Origin: Prunella strophiata
Taxonomy: Eukaryota > Chordata > Aves > Passeriformes > Prunellidae
Length of the DNA: 64,000 nucleotides
Direction of reading: 5' to 3'
NCBI GenBank assembly: GCA_036583965.1
Contig: JAZBQD010000014.1
Location: forward strand, 45,875,490 to 45,939,489
Shown one piece after another: positions 40,201-56,569 of this stretch (positions are counted from its first letter, which is position 1; each line of letters opens with the position of its first letter). A program made the position numbers and the translations under genes. The notes below the pieces were generated by a model. The model saw only the letters and a program-made list of their open reading frames with translations, made no database searches and was not told where the DNA came from.

Positions 40201-42474
40201 TGAAAAAATTAAAATATTAATAGGTACAAAGGAGAAACAGGGTAGACCTGTAGAAATATTTGTAAAATACCAACCCACTGATTTTGAAATTTCCCATTGG
40301 TCCTGGTATGTTCCTGTGAAGAGTTTCTAAATCCAAAACAGATTTCAGGTCAAAACCTGAAATCAGACTTAGGGGAAGAGCAGACAAGACAAGCAAGCTT
40401 GAATACCCATGGGATACCTAAGAGCTCAGTTCCTATGTTTGATCATGGAATGTTGATTACATTACAGGTCAGTATAATAGCTATGGCAAGTAACTCTTTT
40501 GCCATGGAAAACAACAAATGACAATGCACTGAACAGGGCACACTGACTGACTGGGACAGTGCTCCCATGCTCTCTCCTCTGGAGGAACTCCACACCAGGC
40601 AGTTCAAGACAGTATTCTCAAGCAAAGAAGCAGAATTCAACTGAGGCACATCCTTCACTTTTCTAGTTTGACTGGGACCAAGAAACAATCTTTTTGCCAA
40701 TCTCCACTGATAATTCGCACTCCAAAATATCTCCACATCTAGGATCCAAGCAAAAAGACTTTTACTACTACGCTACTCCTCCTAAGCTAACAGCCTCTAG
40801 ATGATGTGACTATATTCCTGCACATAGGAATTTTACTGCTCACAATGAATAACTGGAAAAAATTATGTACATTTTCTGAGGGGAAGCTTCTGAAATTTCT
40901 GGAACTTCAGGCTTCTTTTTTAAGGTGCTTTTTGTAAGCTAAGTTACAGCTATACTAATACATTCTTGTCCACAAGAATGGGCAAATTACCACGTGTCTT
41001 AGAGCTAGTAATGAAATAATTAAGCCTGCTTATATATAGTGTGTATATAAACATATATAAAAACATATAGGATGACATAATTTAAAAAATAGCAACCACA
41101 TTCAGAAATATACATACCAAGTTAGCCATCTAAAGTAGGTATTTTTATTCCAAATGCATGAAAGATTGGTACAAGAGTAGTGGCTGCTCTCTTGCCAAAG
41201 TGACCTTTACATTTTCTTTGAGGTGTTTTAACCTTCCTGCTAAAATTAGGACTAACTCTTGAACTCACAGGAAGGTAATAAAGTTAGGCTGGTTTTATTT
41301 TTGCTTCTAAGGAATATCAAACCAGAGCAGTAAGTGACTAAACTAGAATGGAGGACTCCTTTAAGAGTCTGCTAGCCAGAAAAACTAAGACGCTTCATCT
41401 CTCCAGCAGCTATGAGGCATATATATATATAAATACATATATGCATTGATTTTGTGTAATTTGCTGCAGCACAATTTTAATACTGTGCAAGATTAGATAT
41501 TTTTGTGAACACAGCACAGGAAATTGAAAACAACACTGAACTACCCTAAGCTGTCATCCACTATGAGTGCAATCATGCTTTTGTGGAAACACTGTAACAG
41601 AAAGGAAGCCCTGAGTTAATTCATGGTTCTGGCTCCCAGGGGTTGTTCCCTTTATCAGAAATGCTGCTAGTTCCTTTATCTGAAATCCCTGCCCTGCTTA
41701 GCAGGCACATCTGCATGAAAAAAGTTAGGATCCAAGAGTACCTCAAGACAAAAAGCATCCATGGATAATGTGGAGGTATCTGAGCAATAATTTCCAAGGA
41801 ACAGTATGAACGAAGTGAAGGTTAAACACACTAGAAATGTGTGTTTTTATGAGAAATAGGTGGAGTGGATTATCACCTAGTGATAGATTAAAAATTTTAG
41901 GGAGCACCTGGATTGTGTTCCTCATAGAAATAATTCACATTGCTGAAAAAGTATAGCAAAGTTCAGTCTGAGCTCTGCCTTTAGTCATTGTTCACACCTC
42001 CCAGAAATTGTGTGCTATTGGTACCAGGTAATTATGTCTCAGGCACAGTTAAAACACATCCTTAAATAACTCAAAAATACCACATACACTTTTTTTTTCC
42101 CCCCAGAATGATACTAATTCTCATAATGTTAGAAACCAAGCCCCTGTCTTTATGCAGGGTTATTTATTAATAGAGCCCCTGAATTTCCATGACATTCAGA
42201 GACGCAAGACTTAAATACCAAACAATCAAATATAGAAAAAGAAACCATATGCAGAAGCAGAAAATCTTAATACCAACTCATGTGCATGCATGTATGCTCA
42301 TATATTAAAAAAAATTCACCATCTCTCTCCAGCTTTTGTACTTGAGATACATTGCACCATTTGAAATTATTTCCAGATCTGGATTTAAAGTGTCCTCACA
42401 ATCATTTTCTAAACCTAATTTGTTTTCATCTGTGATGTCAGAAGCAAGAATCAGAAAAGAAGATGGAATATAAC

Positions 42475-43055
42475 AACAGACTCACACATTGTAGACCTGA
42501 GCATCCTGATAGACACCAAGTCAAACATAAACCAGAAATGTGCCCTTGAAGTACAGGAGGCCAATGATATCCTGGGATGCATTAGCCAGAGTATTGCCAG
42601 CAGGATAAGGGAAGTTATTTCCTTATCCTCTCTACTCAGCACTGGTTCATATCACACTTGGACTTGATTAAGGGACTGGATAGAATGCTCTGACAGCTGG
42701 GACTGTTTAGCCTTGGAGAAGAGAAACTCAGAAGGGCTCTTATTAATAAATTGGAAAATATCTGAAGAGAGGGTGCAAAGAGGACAATCAAGCAAATTTC
42801 AGTGGTTCCCAGTAAGACAATGGACATAAACTGAAGCATAGGAGATTCCCACTCAGCATCAGGGAACAAATTCTTTACTGCCAGAGGTGTCTGAGCACTG
42901 GCACAGGTTGCTCAGGGAGGTTGTGAAATCTCCATCCTTGGAGATACTTAAGAGCCATCTGGACATGATTCTGGGGAACCAGCTCTAGAGTGCTTAGACC
43001 AGATGACTTCTGGACTTTCCTATCAGCTCAACCATTCCATGATTTTGTGATTATG
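42475..43055 (+). mobile_element. CR1 LINE fragment with ORF2 end and 3' region
   Basis: The longest CR1 copy here. It includes the ORF2 C-terminal region (plus strand TGTGCCCTTGAAGTACAGGA, GGCCAATGATATCCTGGGAT, TGCATTAGCCAGAGTATTG, and so on), then CTGTTTAGCCTTGGAGAAG, CACAGGTTGCTCAGGGAGG, and an end at AACCATTCCATGATTTTGTG. Many stops break the frame, and the copy is dead. Confidence 0.9.
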
Positions 43056-44957
43056 TGTAAGTACCACATACAGACAGCCCAGACAGACAGCCAGGTCATT
43101 TGGGTCTTTATGGAAATATGGTTTTGTACAGTCTTTCTTATTTCCCACCTCTGAAAAATAGTAACTGCCATGATGCAACATTCTGCCACTTGTCTGCTTC
43201 CCCAGAAGATCCAAATGACTATAATTAATGAACTATTCCTCACAACAACATGTGACATGTTTTTTTGTGAGCCAGAGGGTCAGGTTGAAGGTACTGTACC
43301 TTTCTATCAACTTATGTAGCCTTGCACTGGAGTTGAAAGGGCTACAGCATCACAAATATAATCATCCCTACAGCTTCAAAAATATAATCTCCATCTCCTT
43401 TGTGGTCTAGAGTCCAACATGACTTAGAAGCAACAAAGAATTTATTTGAGTCTCCTGGATTTAGAGAGCTGATGTCTGGAGAACTGATTCTAGGTAAACT
43501 AGATAGTGAAAGTCAAGTGTAAATCCATTTCTGTGCATAAAATGGTATTGAATCTTTTAGCTGCTGAGAGCATTGGGATAGATTAGAAGAAACACATCTT
43601 GGGTTGTCAGTAGTAAATCTTCAGAGCAGAGAAAATGTATTATTAGCTTGATTCAAGAGGTATCCAAGCCCTTTCTTGCTGTTGTTAAGAGTAACTGTGA
43701 GTTGAGTAAACTTTACTTAGAGTGATGGCTAAAAGTACCAGTTCTTTGAGATGAGCTGTTCTCAGGTTTGAAGATGCTGATGGAAGTTGCAAAATATGTC
43801 TTTAAACATTCTTTTACTACATCAAAATCCTTTTAATATTATTGTGGAGTAAGGGGGAAAAATTGACAGTATGTTTTTCCAAAAACTGCTGAAGAAACAG
43901 TTGTGCTACGTTGTTTTAAAAACAGTTGCTTTATGTTGTTTTAAAAATTAGAACACCAAGTAGTGAATATTTTGACTAATTAATGTGGATTTCAGCTTTT
44001 GGCAAGTGATTTCACTGAATTAAATGAATAAGAAAACTGAAATAAGAAAGGGATAAAAAGATTGATGATGTGGATGTCACTAAAAGGTGACATTGAGAGT
44101 ACAACAAAGGAAGGATAATCTTATCCATTGGTATGGTCTGGAGTTTACACAATCATTAAGGATATAATCAAAAGCTCACCAAAAAAAAATGCAATTTGCT
44201 TTCACTGGCCCTGGACAAACAGCCTATTCTCTCTGTGCTGTTTAAGAATCTCTTCTCATTTGAGGGCAATATGATAGTTACAAACAAGGTTGTTCAAGGT
44301 GATAGTAAAAGGAGGATTAGCATGCCAACTTATCTCTGCTCCCCACACAGATGGGGCCAGAGGCATCAATCATTTCTGATAAGATATTCATATCATATTG
44401 ACACAGACACAAAGTGTATATCAATGAAAGGAAATCTTAACACACTCCATCTTACTGAAGTGTTGTCCTTGAAATTTTCCCACTAATAGTACTGCTACTT
44501 GGAAAAAAAGAAAATGGTTTAGAATGCTACATAAGAACTATGGGTCATATTACAGATCTAAGAATTTCTACAGCAGGATGTTGGCATAAGACAGAGGCAC
44601 AAACTCTACAAAAATGTAAAGGTCAGCAAAGCAAATGGGACTCTGAGCAGGAGATGATGCAGCATTCTTATGCATACTCATCAGTGCCAAGAACAGGGGC
44701 CACAGTCTGAACAAATGTAGGCAGCAGCCTTAACACCTTCCATTCCATTTTCATAATACACTACCCAGTGTTGCTGGTGTTTTCAAAATTCTCCTGAAAA
44801 ATCCCAGGCAAGACTTCTAGATTGTAATGTGCTACACATATTAATAGAGTCTTATGGCATCTACACTGGAAAGGTAGGAATTTCAGAGGATATGGGGATA
44901 ACTTGATTTTTTGAACATAGTCATCTGGTAAATATTTTCCTTGGGCTTTTTGGCTTT

Positions 44958-45016
44958 GTTTTTTTTTTTTTGGTCTTTTTTTTTGTTTGTTTTTTTTTTT
45001 TTTTTTTTTTTTTTTT
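44958..45016. repeat. T-rich tract, longest run 27 bp
   Basis: Interrupted poly-T ending in an uninterrupted run at 44990-45016. On the DOCK4 sense strand this is a long A tract. No SINE or processed gene was recognised beside it. Confidence 0.85.
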
Positions 45017-47802
45017 GTAGCAGCAGAATATTCTTATAGCAACAAATAAAGTTAACACAGACTCAGTGAATAATGCACATTGTCTAGAAAACACCTAAGC
45101 TCTTATTTTGTCCCTAGCCACTTGTTTAACTGATTCTATTAAAAGCTAGTAAGTGAGATCTTTCCAGGATCTGATAAGAAAAAAAAAAAATCAATATATT
45201 TCTGATTAAATGATTGGTGTTCTTAGAGCTGCACTGTAAATGGGCCCCCTGGCTATACTAAGGTCATCACTGCTGAAAAAAAATGCTATATTAGGTAGCT
45301 GAACATGAACAGAAAGCACAGACTGCCATCAGATGTCTTTTATTTCTCTGAAAAAGTGCCACTGCAAAATTTGTAATTGTGTAAGCCCTTGAAGTATTTA
45401 TCATTGGCTATTTAAGTGTGATCTTACTGCAGAAAGAAAAGTTTGTTTCACTAACTTCTGTTCAGGTAAAAGAAAAAGATATCCCCAAAGCCAAGAACCA
45501 TCACCATACTCACACTCTGCAGTGCTCTAAATGCTGGGACTCTATATATTCACCTTCATATTCCAAGGAATAGAAAAAACTATACTAAAACTTCACACAC
45601 TACAACTGATTTATAAAGCAGCTAATAAAGAACATCAGAACACAGGATTGTTGCAGTGTGCTGAAATGTTGCAAACACACGTTTCCAGTTTTCCTTTGGA
45701 GCTGTAACAATAGTCTATCTCTTACCTAAAATTATTGTTTCTCACATAAAGTCAATTGCACTCAGGGTTCTATAATCCCTTTGAACTCTGAAATTGTTTT
45801 TGCAATGTGATTGCAGTAGAAACAATTACATCCCAAAGCACAGCTGAGTTACTCTGTTTTACAGACCTTTCCCCCATTCAAACTATGATCCTGTAATATC
45901 CATCTTACATACACTATTTTATAATCTACATGATCAAGTTGAATTAGGTGCTTTTGAAGACAATCTTCCAATCATTTCCACATTTTGATTCACAAGTCAG
46001 AGCTATGAACCCAAACTAGAACATATGCTGCTGCCACTCAGTCCACACACAACCACAGATTTTGTCCACAGTAAAGTCCTTAAAATATTTACACATTAAC
46101 ATTGGGTCTGGCATGAACTGCTGCTCTACAAATCCACTCTGACTGGATGGCACTGCTTGCATATGTAAACAGCAGTCTTAGATTTTCAAACTGTTGATTA
46201 GCTGACAACAAAATTAGATTATATAAAAGCAAATCTTCAAGGCTCTTTACCAAATTGGTAAGTCCTTCTGATTTTGCTTTTCTCAAACATTTGTGCAACA
46301 TGCCAGATTCCAGAACAGATTTTATAAAAGCATTTCTTTAACAACATGAAGTACCAGTACAGATCCAGATAGAGTATGTTTGAGCTCACATACTTTAGGA
46401 ACAACTCAGCAGCAGCCAGAAAAAAAAGACTGAACTAAAAGACAAACAAATCTCATTAGATGTGACCGTGGACCTCTTTCATTTTCCAGCTACAGTAACA
46501 GCACCTCTCTACAACTGCATATGCTAAAATGCTTCCTTTAGGATTCTATACTAGTGAAATTAGTGTCATCATTACAGTATGTTACCTTCTTAAAGAACCA
46601 AAAATACCCAAGGAACACTCAAACTGGCCTTTTGACCTTAACAGAAATAAAAGAGGAACAGAAACATATGTTTAGAAGACATAACAGCACATAAACCAAA
46701 GAATTTTACTGGGACAAGCCATATGGTTTAATCATGTTAAAGCAGTGCCACTCACAACTCTACCCCACTCAGGGGCTATTACTGTTCTAGGAAAGGAGAC
46801 TGCAAAGAAGAAGGAAGGGGAGACAAATGGAAAATGGTACAAAAACACACCAGGGAAAACTCTAGGAACCATCAGGGGCTGACTTCAGCTGTTTATTGTT
46901 AATTTAAGTGATAGCAAAAATTATTCCTAGCAGCTAGTTTAGCCAGAAAATATGGATATATACATATGCATACAGATCAAGTGAAATTAGCATGCACCAA
47001 TTAAGTAGAAAATGAATGACTTACAACTGTAGCCTTAATAAGCATAAGCATACCATGACTCAGATTAAAATACTTGACTTAAATACTGACAATTTTTGTG
47101 TTTCCATAGAAGTAGAATATTCACGTTCAAAAAAAAGCCTTTTAGAGTGGGAAGGCACACATTAGACAATTATTTTAATACAGGAACAGCCTGCAAAATA
47201 ATATTTATTATTATTGTTTATTAACAGCAACAATAAAGTCATAGATAAACCTGTATTTTATTATTACCCCTAACTTAATACAACAGGACTGCCATTATTG
47301 TGGATGCCAACACATTTAGAAACAATTATTTTTAACAGCAATTTCCAGCAACAAAAGAAAAGTCTGGAGAAAAGTACAATCTCATTCTGTCCCAAACAAA
47401 TGGAAAATTATCCCAAAAGAGTATTTACCTCTAGATTAGTAAAGTTGATAGAAAACCACTCCTATTTACCAAAGTGGGTGCTGATCTCACCAAGTTAGGT
47501 GTAAGCGAGGCATAACAGCCCTTACCAATCCAGAGAAATCTTTAGATAGAAAGTCTGAAAATGAAAAAACCTTGAAGCATCACTGATTTTTTTCTGTCAT
47601 TATCTGATACCAGATTTCTGCTCTGGGGAATTTACTAATACCTTTTAAATATCAGTTTTTCACATCTTATGAAAAACCAGTTATCTAATTCTTAGTACAT
47701 GTTGGAAAAATTATGAGCATTTATACATGCTGTTAAAGATGAAAAAAATATTTAATTGAGAGTAGGCGCGCTATAAATATACTTAATTTTTCTTTCATTC
47801 AT

Positions 47803-47855
47803 AGAATCATAGAATGGTTTGGGTTGCAGCACACATTAAAAATAATTTAATGATG
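47803..47855 (-). mobile_element. CR1 terminus, minus orientation, about 50 bp
   Basis: TCATAGAATCATAGAATGGT then TTGGGTTGCAGC in plus reading is the reverse complement of the CR1 3' end with two intact copies of the terminal octamer. Only the extreme 3' end was inserted. Confidence 0.85.
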
Positions 47856-48390
47856 ATCTATTCAAAACACTAAAGGAATACTAAGATACATCATCAAAAC
47901 CAGAATAACTGTTAAATTATTTTATGGCATTAGTTTCCATGTCTTTACTTATTTTAAAAGGTGCTTTCCTAAAAATGCACTGGTAGATCCCACAATGAGA
48001 GCACCAATGTTTTTGTTTAATTAGGAGAATATTCCTTAACCATATACATTGCCTACCACAACATATCTGTTCTATTTAAACTAAAAAAAAATTCAACACA
48101 TAGTGAGAAACAGTAAATTTGTACATATATACAGTTATGGTTATTTTTGATCTGACTACCCTAAATCCTTTGCAAATATTTAAGAGCAAATTCAGAGTGC
48201 TTTTTCCTACAGATTGCACTCTTAAGGGCTGATGTCAAAAACTCAGATAACTAATATTGAGAATTTATATCCTCTATGATTTCAATATTAACTCTTTCTA
48301 AACTTGAAGCCTCAAACTACTAAAGTAGTGAAACAGAAAACAAAAAAAGAAATAGGATAGATTCAGATCAAAATTACTTCAGGGTACGCT

Positions 48391-48466
48391 GAGCAGCTCC
48401 TTAATCAATACCATCTATGGATCCTAAGGAGCAGCTCCTTAATCAATACCATCAGTGGATCCTAAG
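48391..48466. repeat. 38-bp unit in tandem duplication
   Basis: Two adjacent 38-bp copies (48391-48428, 48429-48466) start GAGCAGCTCCTTAATCAATA and end TGGATCCTAAG. They differ at two bases (CTATGG against CAGTGG, counted over the pair). The sequence continues GAGC and then diverges. Confidence 0.9.
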
Positions 48467-50497
48467 GAGCTATCCAAAATGCCCTAAAGAAGATGCAGAC
48501 ATTTCACCAGCTGAATTGCTTTCAGTTTTGCTGATTAAAACTACCAACTAGTTACTGGAGATGCAAGTCACACAAAGATCTTAAGTTTAGATGTCTTTGG
48601 ATCTGGATTCCAGTTCTAAAGTCCATTGATTTATCATGAAGCCTTCTGAAATCAGACAAAAAGGAAAGCTTTGGTCTATGTCTTAATCTTGGCATCTTAC
48701 TTGTGACTGCAGAAACATACATCCATCTACACAGATTCCAGAGGTGATGCTGGCAGTCTGCTCCTCTCCCTGCCATCCACCTGAAGTATTTGTACTTCAT
48801 TTCAGGACTAATTCATGTCTAGTGCAGCACAACTACTCAGAGAAGCAAAAGATGATGAAGAGGAGCAAATTCTGGATTTAAATATAAAGCACTTTGGGGA
48901 TTTTCCAAAATTTATTTTTAAATAAAGAGAAACAAGAGTGAAGTGTAGGTGAAGAACAGATTTATATTAGTAAGTGTGTTTTTTTTCTTTAAGAGAAAAA
49001 AGACTCATGTCCAATTTCTCACTCTGCCTTTGAATATTCAAACTTACACTTCCTATCTGCCAAAGAATCTGAACTGTCTCTTGAGCGACAGCAACCTACA
49101 TTAAAATATTTTATAAACTAAAAGGAATTAAAATTACTACTGTTCTCCTTTTCCTCATGTGCTTGTCTTTACAAAGACAAACAATGCCTACATTGCAACA
49201 TGTTAGAATCCACTTCTACTGAGAATACTTACTAAATGTAGTTCCTGTGGCAAAACATATGGGTCACAAGAATTAGAGAGAAGTTTTATGCTGACATTCA
49301 GGTGCATAGCTTTCAATTTGATATCTGATTTTTTTTCTACTTTATACATCTGTATTTTTTTAATCTGATCTTAGCATGTAATATTTCCTTATTAGACACT
49401 CAATTCTGGTCCCACTAACCCAAATGCAAGAACTGTTAACATACTGTGCTTTCTCCTCATATCTTGGTTTGCCTCAGTTGTTACAGAATGCTTTTTTTCA
49501 GAGAGAATCTATAACCGTACAGCAAGAAAAAGTTTCACTATCTTTCATTGCTCAGTGGATATTTTCTAAGTCTGATAATTTCTTAATATTGCACAAGAAA
49601 ACTATAGTTTAAAATGGGCTAAGGAAAATCCTATTCTTGTGCTATAATACAAAGCTCAGCTATCAAACCATACATTCCCTATGTTATGAAGTACCTTCCT
49701 TTTACCCTGCTTTCCAAAGTATGGACTTTTACACAGGGATTTTTCTTGCACTAGTCTGGACTGGAAATACTATTCCTTTTTGGAGAGACTTTCTTCACCT
49801 TAGCATCTACAATTGCTATTCTGTTTACTGTAATACTTAAACAAATATTGCTGTTCAAACAGTTGAATGCGTGGTGATGATAACATAAAACCAACAACAA
49901 AAAAAAAAAAAAGCTGTGGAAAAAGATAGCAAATCAATTAAAGAAGTAAACAGACAATGTTGTTTCTAGTCCTCCAACAATCTTTTAAAGCTGCTATTTT
50001 AATTGCATATACCTAAGGTTAGAAAAGATAAAATAGATTTATTAGAGATAGATACAATTGCAGGTCCACCTGAGAAGAAACTAAGTTTTAAGAAAATCTA
50101 TTATTAAATCTGAATTCTTTACTCTCTCCAACTGAACTCTTTAAGAGGCTACAGAGCTGACTTTATGTCAATTTGTATGAGGTGGACAATGAACACTCTA
50201 TTATGCATTCAAACAGTCTCATTAAAATAAACTGACCGAGTTTATATACCCAACTGAGGAAAGCTTGGTACACATACAGTGCTTGCAAAATTTAACATAT
50301 AAAGTAGCAAAGTCCAAAGAAATAAAGTCCAAAAAATTCTAATAACATAAGCAAAGGTTTGGAGAAACACATTTTATGTCATTTATATTCATATACTTCT
50401 ATCTTTACTTGTGCTAAGTAACAAGTTTCATCTGTTTTTTTCATAACATTATTCTACAGGACCAAAAACAATGACTTGGGAAAATGTCATGGTTTGA

Positions 50498-50516
50498 CAC
50501 TGGCACAATGCCAGTG
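50498..50516. other. Conserved hairpin near LTR terminus
   Basis: CACTGGCA, a CAA loop and TGCCAGTG form a perfect 8-bp stem. The same hairpin recurs at the start of the copies at 52843 and 31934. In the element's RNA it lies about 14-32 nt from the 3' end of the LTR (U5). Confidence 0.8.
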
Positions 50517-51514
50517 CCCCCATGAAAATGTATTTCCTTCAATTAAGTCTTGTGAGATGGGATTAGGAACAGAGCAGAGCAGGCCCAACTTTTGAAATAC
50601 AGGAAAAATTTATTAACTTACAACTACAATAGAAACACACACACACTTGGAAATGAAAACCTTTGAAACATTCCTCCTCCCTCCCCAAAAATAATCCACT
50701 ACAATACATGACATTAACACTTTAGATGTACAATCCAGTAACCACTCCACCTTTTGGGTAATCAACCCTCAATCCATCAACCACCCCTCAAACACTCAAG
50801 TCCCAGTCCATTAAGGAGAGAGGAGTCCCTCCTGTACCACAGGGTTCCCTGGAAACACAACTGACGCCTCTTTCGTTTCCATGCTACTTAAGAGACAGTC
50901 CACCATTGTGATTCTTCCTTTCCTTCTATGCCCAGTGCTCTCACCACTGCGCATAGACCAGCACTGCCTTTAGGGTTTCCCTTTTAAGAATGCAACACCC
51001 ATTTCCAAGAAAGCCACAGTCCTCACTATGCGGGACACTTGTCCCCCCCATATTTTTTACCCCCTGGGGCCGAGGGGTCTCCACAGCTGAGACCTTCCTT
51101 GAATCTAAGCAATTGCCTCCCCCTAAAATACAGTTCCTGTGTTACAAAAGAAAGAAACACGGGTTCCATCTGTGGCTATACAAGAAAGAGTCCAGCCAAC
51201 AGCCACTCCTCCGTCTCCTCCCACCTAGGATTCTTCCCATCTTCTAGCATCCTTCACTTCCTCAGGTCTTTAATACACTTGTCCATTTCCATCTACTTCA
51301 GGTCTGTCTCTCTTCAGATCCAAAAAGGAGGATTTATGTTCAAGAGTTCTCATTGTCCAAGGGAAAGGGTTAAAAAAACCTCAGGGTTATGCCGGCTCTT
51401 CTCGGGACGGGACTCCTTCAGCTGAACGGCTGGATGCTGGGCACCTTCTCCTCACAGCCCCCCCTTCTCCTTCTTGGCTTGCAGTCCAGCAGCCTCTCTC
51501 TCTCTTCCCGGGAT

Positions 51515-51536
51515 GGGGGGGGGGGGGGGGGGGGGG
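51515..51536 (+). repeat. Poly-G run, 22 bp
   Basis: Pure G run within CCCGGGAT-G(n)-TTACCCG, left LTR. Confidence 0.9.
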
Positions 51537-51625
51537 TTACCCGAAGCAGCTGGCTGCCCAAGGCCAGGGCACCTCCTCTCACCTCTTCTCTGCCGGCGGA
51601 GGCTGCCCTCTCTCTCTCTCTCTCT

Positions 51626-52146
<521 letters not shown>

Positions 52147-52602
52147 CTGCCGGCCCAAGGCCAGGGCACCTTCTCCCACTCCTTCTCTGCTGGCAGCAGC
52201 TGCTCTCTCTCTCTCTCTCTCCGGCTCTGCCTCCCCCCCCGTTCTCGGACTGCCCGACACAATCTTTGCTCTTTTCCACCCCTCCATCCTCCGTGCTGAC
52301 AGGAGCCCGACTCCCGTGCTCACCTCCCTCCTCCCGGAGTTTCCAGCCCACCTAGGCCAGGCCACATGGCCTCCCCTCCCCCATCCAGCCCGGCGTGGGC
52401 TGGAGGGGGAGGTCTGCACTCCTCGCTGACCGGAAGGAAAGAGAGAGTCCCCCGGGAAATCTCGGCTTTTTAACCCCTTTGTGTTCTCAGAGGCGGATCC
52501 AAAACTTTAGTGGCCACCGCAGGTGTCAATATCCAAACTTATTTCTAATTGGTTTTTTGGCCACAGCTTCCTGAAAACCTCATTTCCTGTCAACCCAGGA
52601 CA

Positions 52603-52618
52603 TTCCACCCCTCGCCTC
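52603..52618 (-). other. Polypurine tract
   Basis: The sense strand reads GAGGCGAGGGGTGGAA immediately before the left LTR's TGTCCTGG start. This is the expected place and composition for plus-strand DNA priming by an LTR element. Confidence 0.8.
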
Positions 52619-52820
52619 TGAGAACACACTTATCTAAAATTATTATCAAAATAACATTTAACACACTTCTATCTAAGACAATGACTTATACTGAACCTCC
52701 ACCCCTGGATTTTTAACCATCAATCTACTTTAAGACCTAATGCATGCTGTGCTCTTATTCCTTTTTGATCCCATCTCACAATTTCCCTCTTATCATGTTA
52801 TTATCTACCCAGAATTCGAT

Positions 52821-52838
52821 TTCCCGGTCAGGGAACCA
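52821..52838 (-). promoter_or_regulatory. Primer-binding site, tRNA-Glu type
   Basis: The sense strand reads TGGTTCCCTGACCGGGAA, four bases after the right LTR's CA end. It is exactly complementary to the last 18 nt of vertebrate tRNA-Glu including CCA (recalled 3' end TTCCCGGTCAGGGAACCA). The match extends imperfectly a further few bases (TCGAA with one inserted base). Confidence 0.85.
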
Positions 52839-53871
52839 AAAATGTCATGGTTTGACACTGGCACAATGCCAGTGCCCCCATGAAAATGTATTTCCTTCAA
52901 TTAAGTCTTGTGAGATGGGATTAGGAACAGAGCAGAGCAGGCCCAACTTTTGAAATACAGGAAAAATTTATTAACTTACAACTACAATAGAAACACACAC
53001 ACACTTGGAAATGAAAACCTTTGAAACATTCCTCCTCCCTCCCCAAAAATAATCCACTACAATACATGACATTAACACTTTAGATGTACAATCCAGTAAC
53101 CACTCCACCTTTTGGGTAATCAACCCTCAATCCATCAACCACCCCTCAAACACTCAAGTCCCAGTCCATTAAGGAGAGAGGAGTCCCTCCTGTACCACAG
53201 GGTTCCCTGGAAACACAACTGACGCCTCTTTCGTTTCCATGCTACTTAAGAGACAGTCCACCATTGTGATTCTTCCTTTCCTTCTATGCCCAGTGCTCTC
53301 ACCACTGCGCATAGACCAGCACTGCCTTTAGGGTTTCCCTTTTAAGAATGCAACACCCATTTCCAAGAAAGCCACAGTCCTCACTATGCGGGACACTTGT
53401 CCCCCCCATATTTTTTACCCCCTGGGGCCGAGGGGTCTCCACAGCTGAGACCTTCCTTGAATCTAAGCAATTGCCTCCCCCTAAAATACAGTTCCTGTGT
53501 TACAAAAGAAAGAAACACGGGTTCCATCTGTGGCTATACAAGAAAGAGTCCAGCCAACAGCCACTCCTCCGTCTCCTCCCACCTAGGATTCTTCCCATCT
53601 TCTAGCATCCTTCACTTCCTCAGGTCTTTAATACACTTGTCCATTTCCATCTACTTCAGGTCTGTCTCTCTTCAGATCCAAAAAGGAGGATTTATGTTCA
53701 AGAGTTCTCATTGTCCAAGGAAAGGGTTAAAAAAACCTCAGGGTTATGCCGGCTCTTCTCGGGACGGGACTCCTTCAGCTGAACGGCTGGATGCTGGGCA
53801 CCTTCTCCTCACAGCCCCCCCTTCTCCTTCTTGGCTTGCAGTCCAGCAGCCTCTCTCTCTCTTCCCGGGAT

Positions 53872-53901
<30 letters not shown>
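53872..53901 (+). repeat. Poly-G run, 30 bp
   Basis: Right-LTR equivalent of the 22-bp run at 51515; length differs by 8. Confidence 0.9.
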
Positions 53902-53904
<3 letters not shown>

Positions 53905-54085
53905 CCCGAAGCAGCTGGCTGCCCAAGGCCAGGGCACCTCCTCTCACCTCTTCTCTGCCGGCGGAGGCTGCCCTCTCTCTCTCTCTCTCTGCCTCTGGCT
54001 CTGCTTCCTGGGATAGCTGAAACCTCCCAGCTGCCGGCCCAAGGCCAGGGCACCTTCTCCCACTCCTTCTCTGCTGGCAGCAGCT

Positions 54086-54281
<196 letters not shown>

Positions 54282-54286
54282 GGGAT

Positions 54287-54360
<74 letters not shown>
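54287..54360 (+). repeat. Poly-G run, 74 bp
   Basis: Uninterrupted G run between CCCGGGAT and TTACCCGAAGC. It is part of a second copy of the poly-G cassette and could form G-quadruplexes. Confidence 0.9.
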
Positions 54361-54363
<3 letters not shown>

Positions 54364-54427
54364 CCCGAAGCAGCTGCTGCCCAGGGCCAGTCCCACTCTC
54401 TCACCTCTTCTCTGCCGGCGGAGGCTG

Positions 54428-56569
<2,142 letters not shown>

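Larger units (their letters stand above)
52603..52842 (-). other. Internal domain of the retroelement, 240 bp, non-coding
   Basis: The only sequence between the two LTRs. It contains the PPT at one end and the PBS at the other. No frame longer than a few tens of codons is supported as protein. The size is far below what gag or pol would need (several kb). Confidence 0.85.

Noticed and set aside
50990..51247. An 85-residue frame found identically at 53348-53605
   Set aside because: The frame is identical because the two LTRs are identical. It reads antisense to the element and has no recognisable domain.
52815..52838. A partial tRNA-Glu gene
   Set aside because: Only the 3' end with encoded CCA is present; vertebrate tRNA genes do not encode CCA. 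Its position next to the LTR explains it as a primer-binding site.
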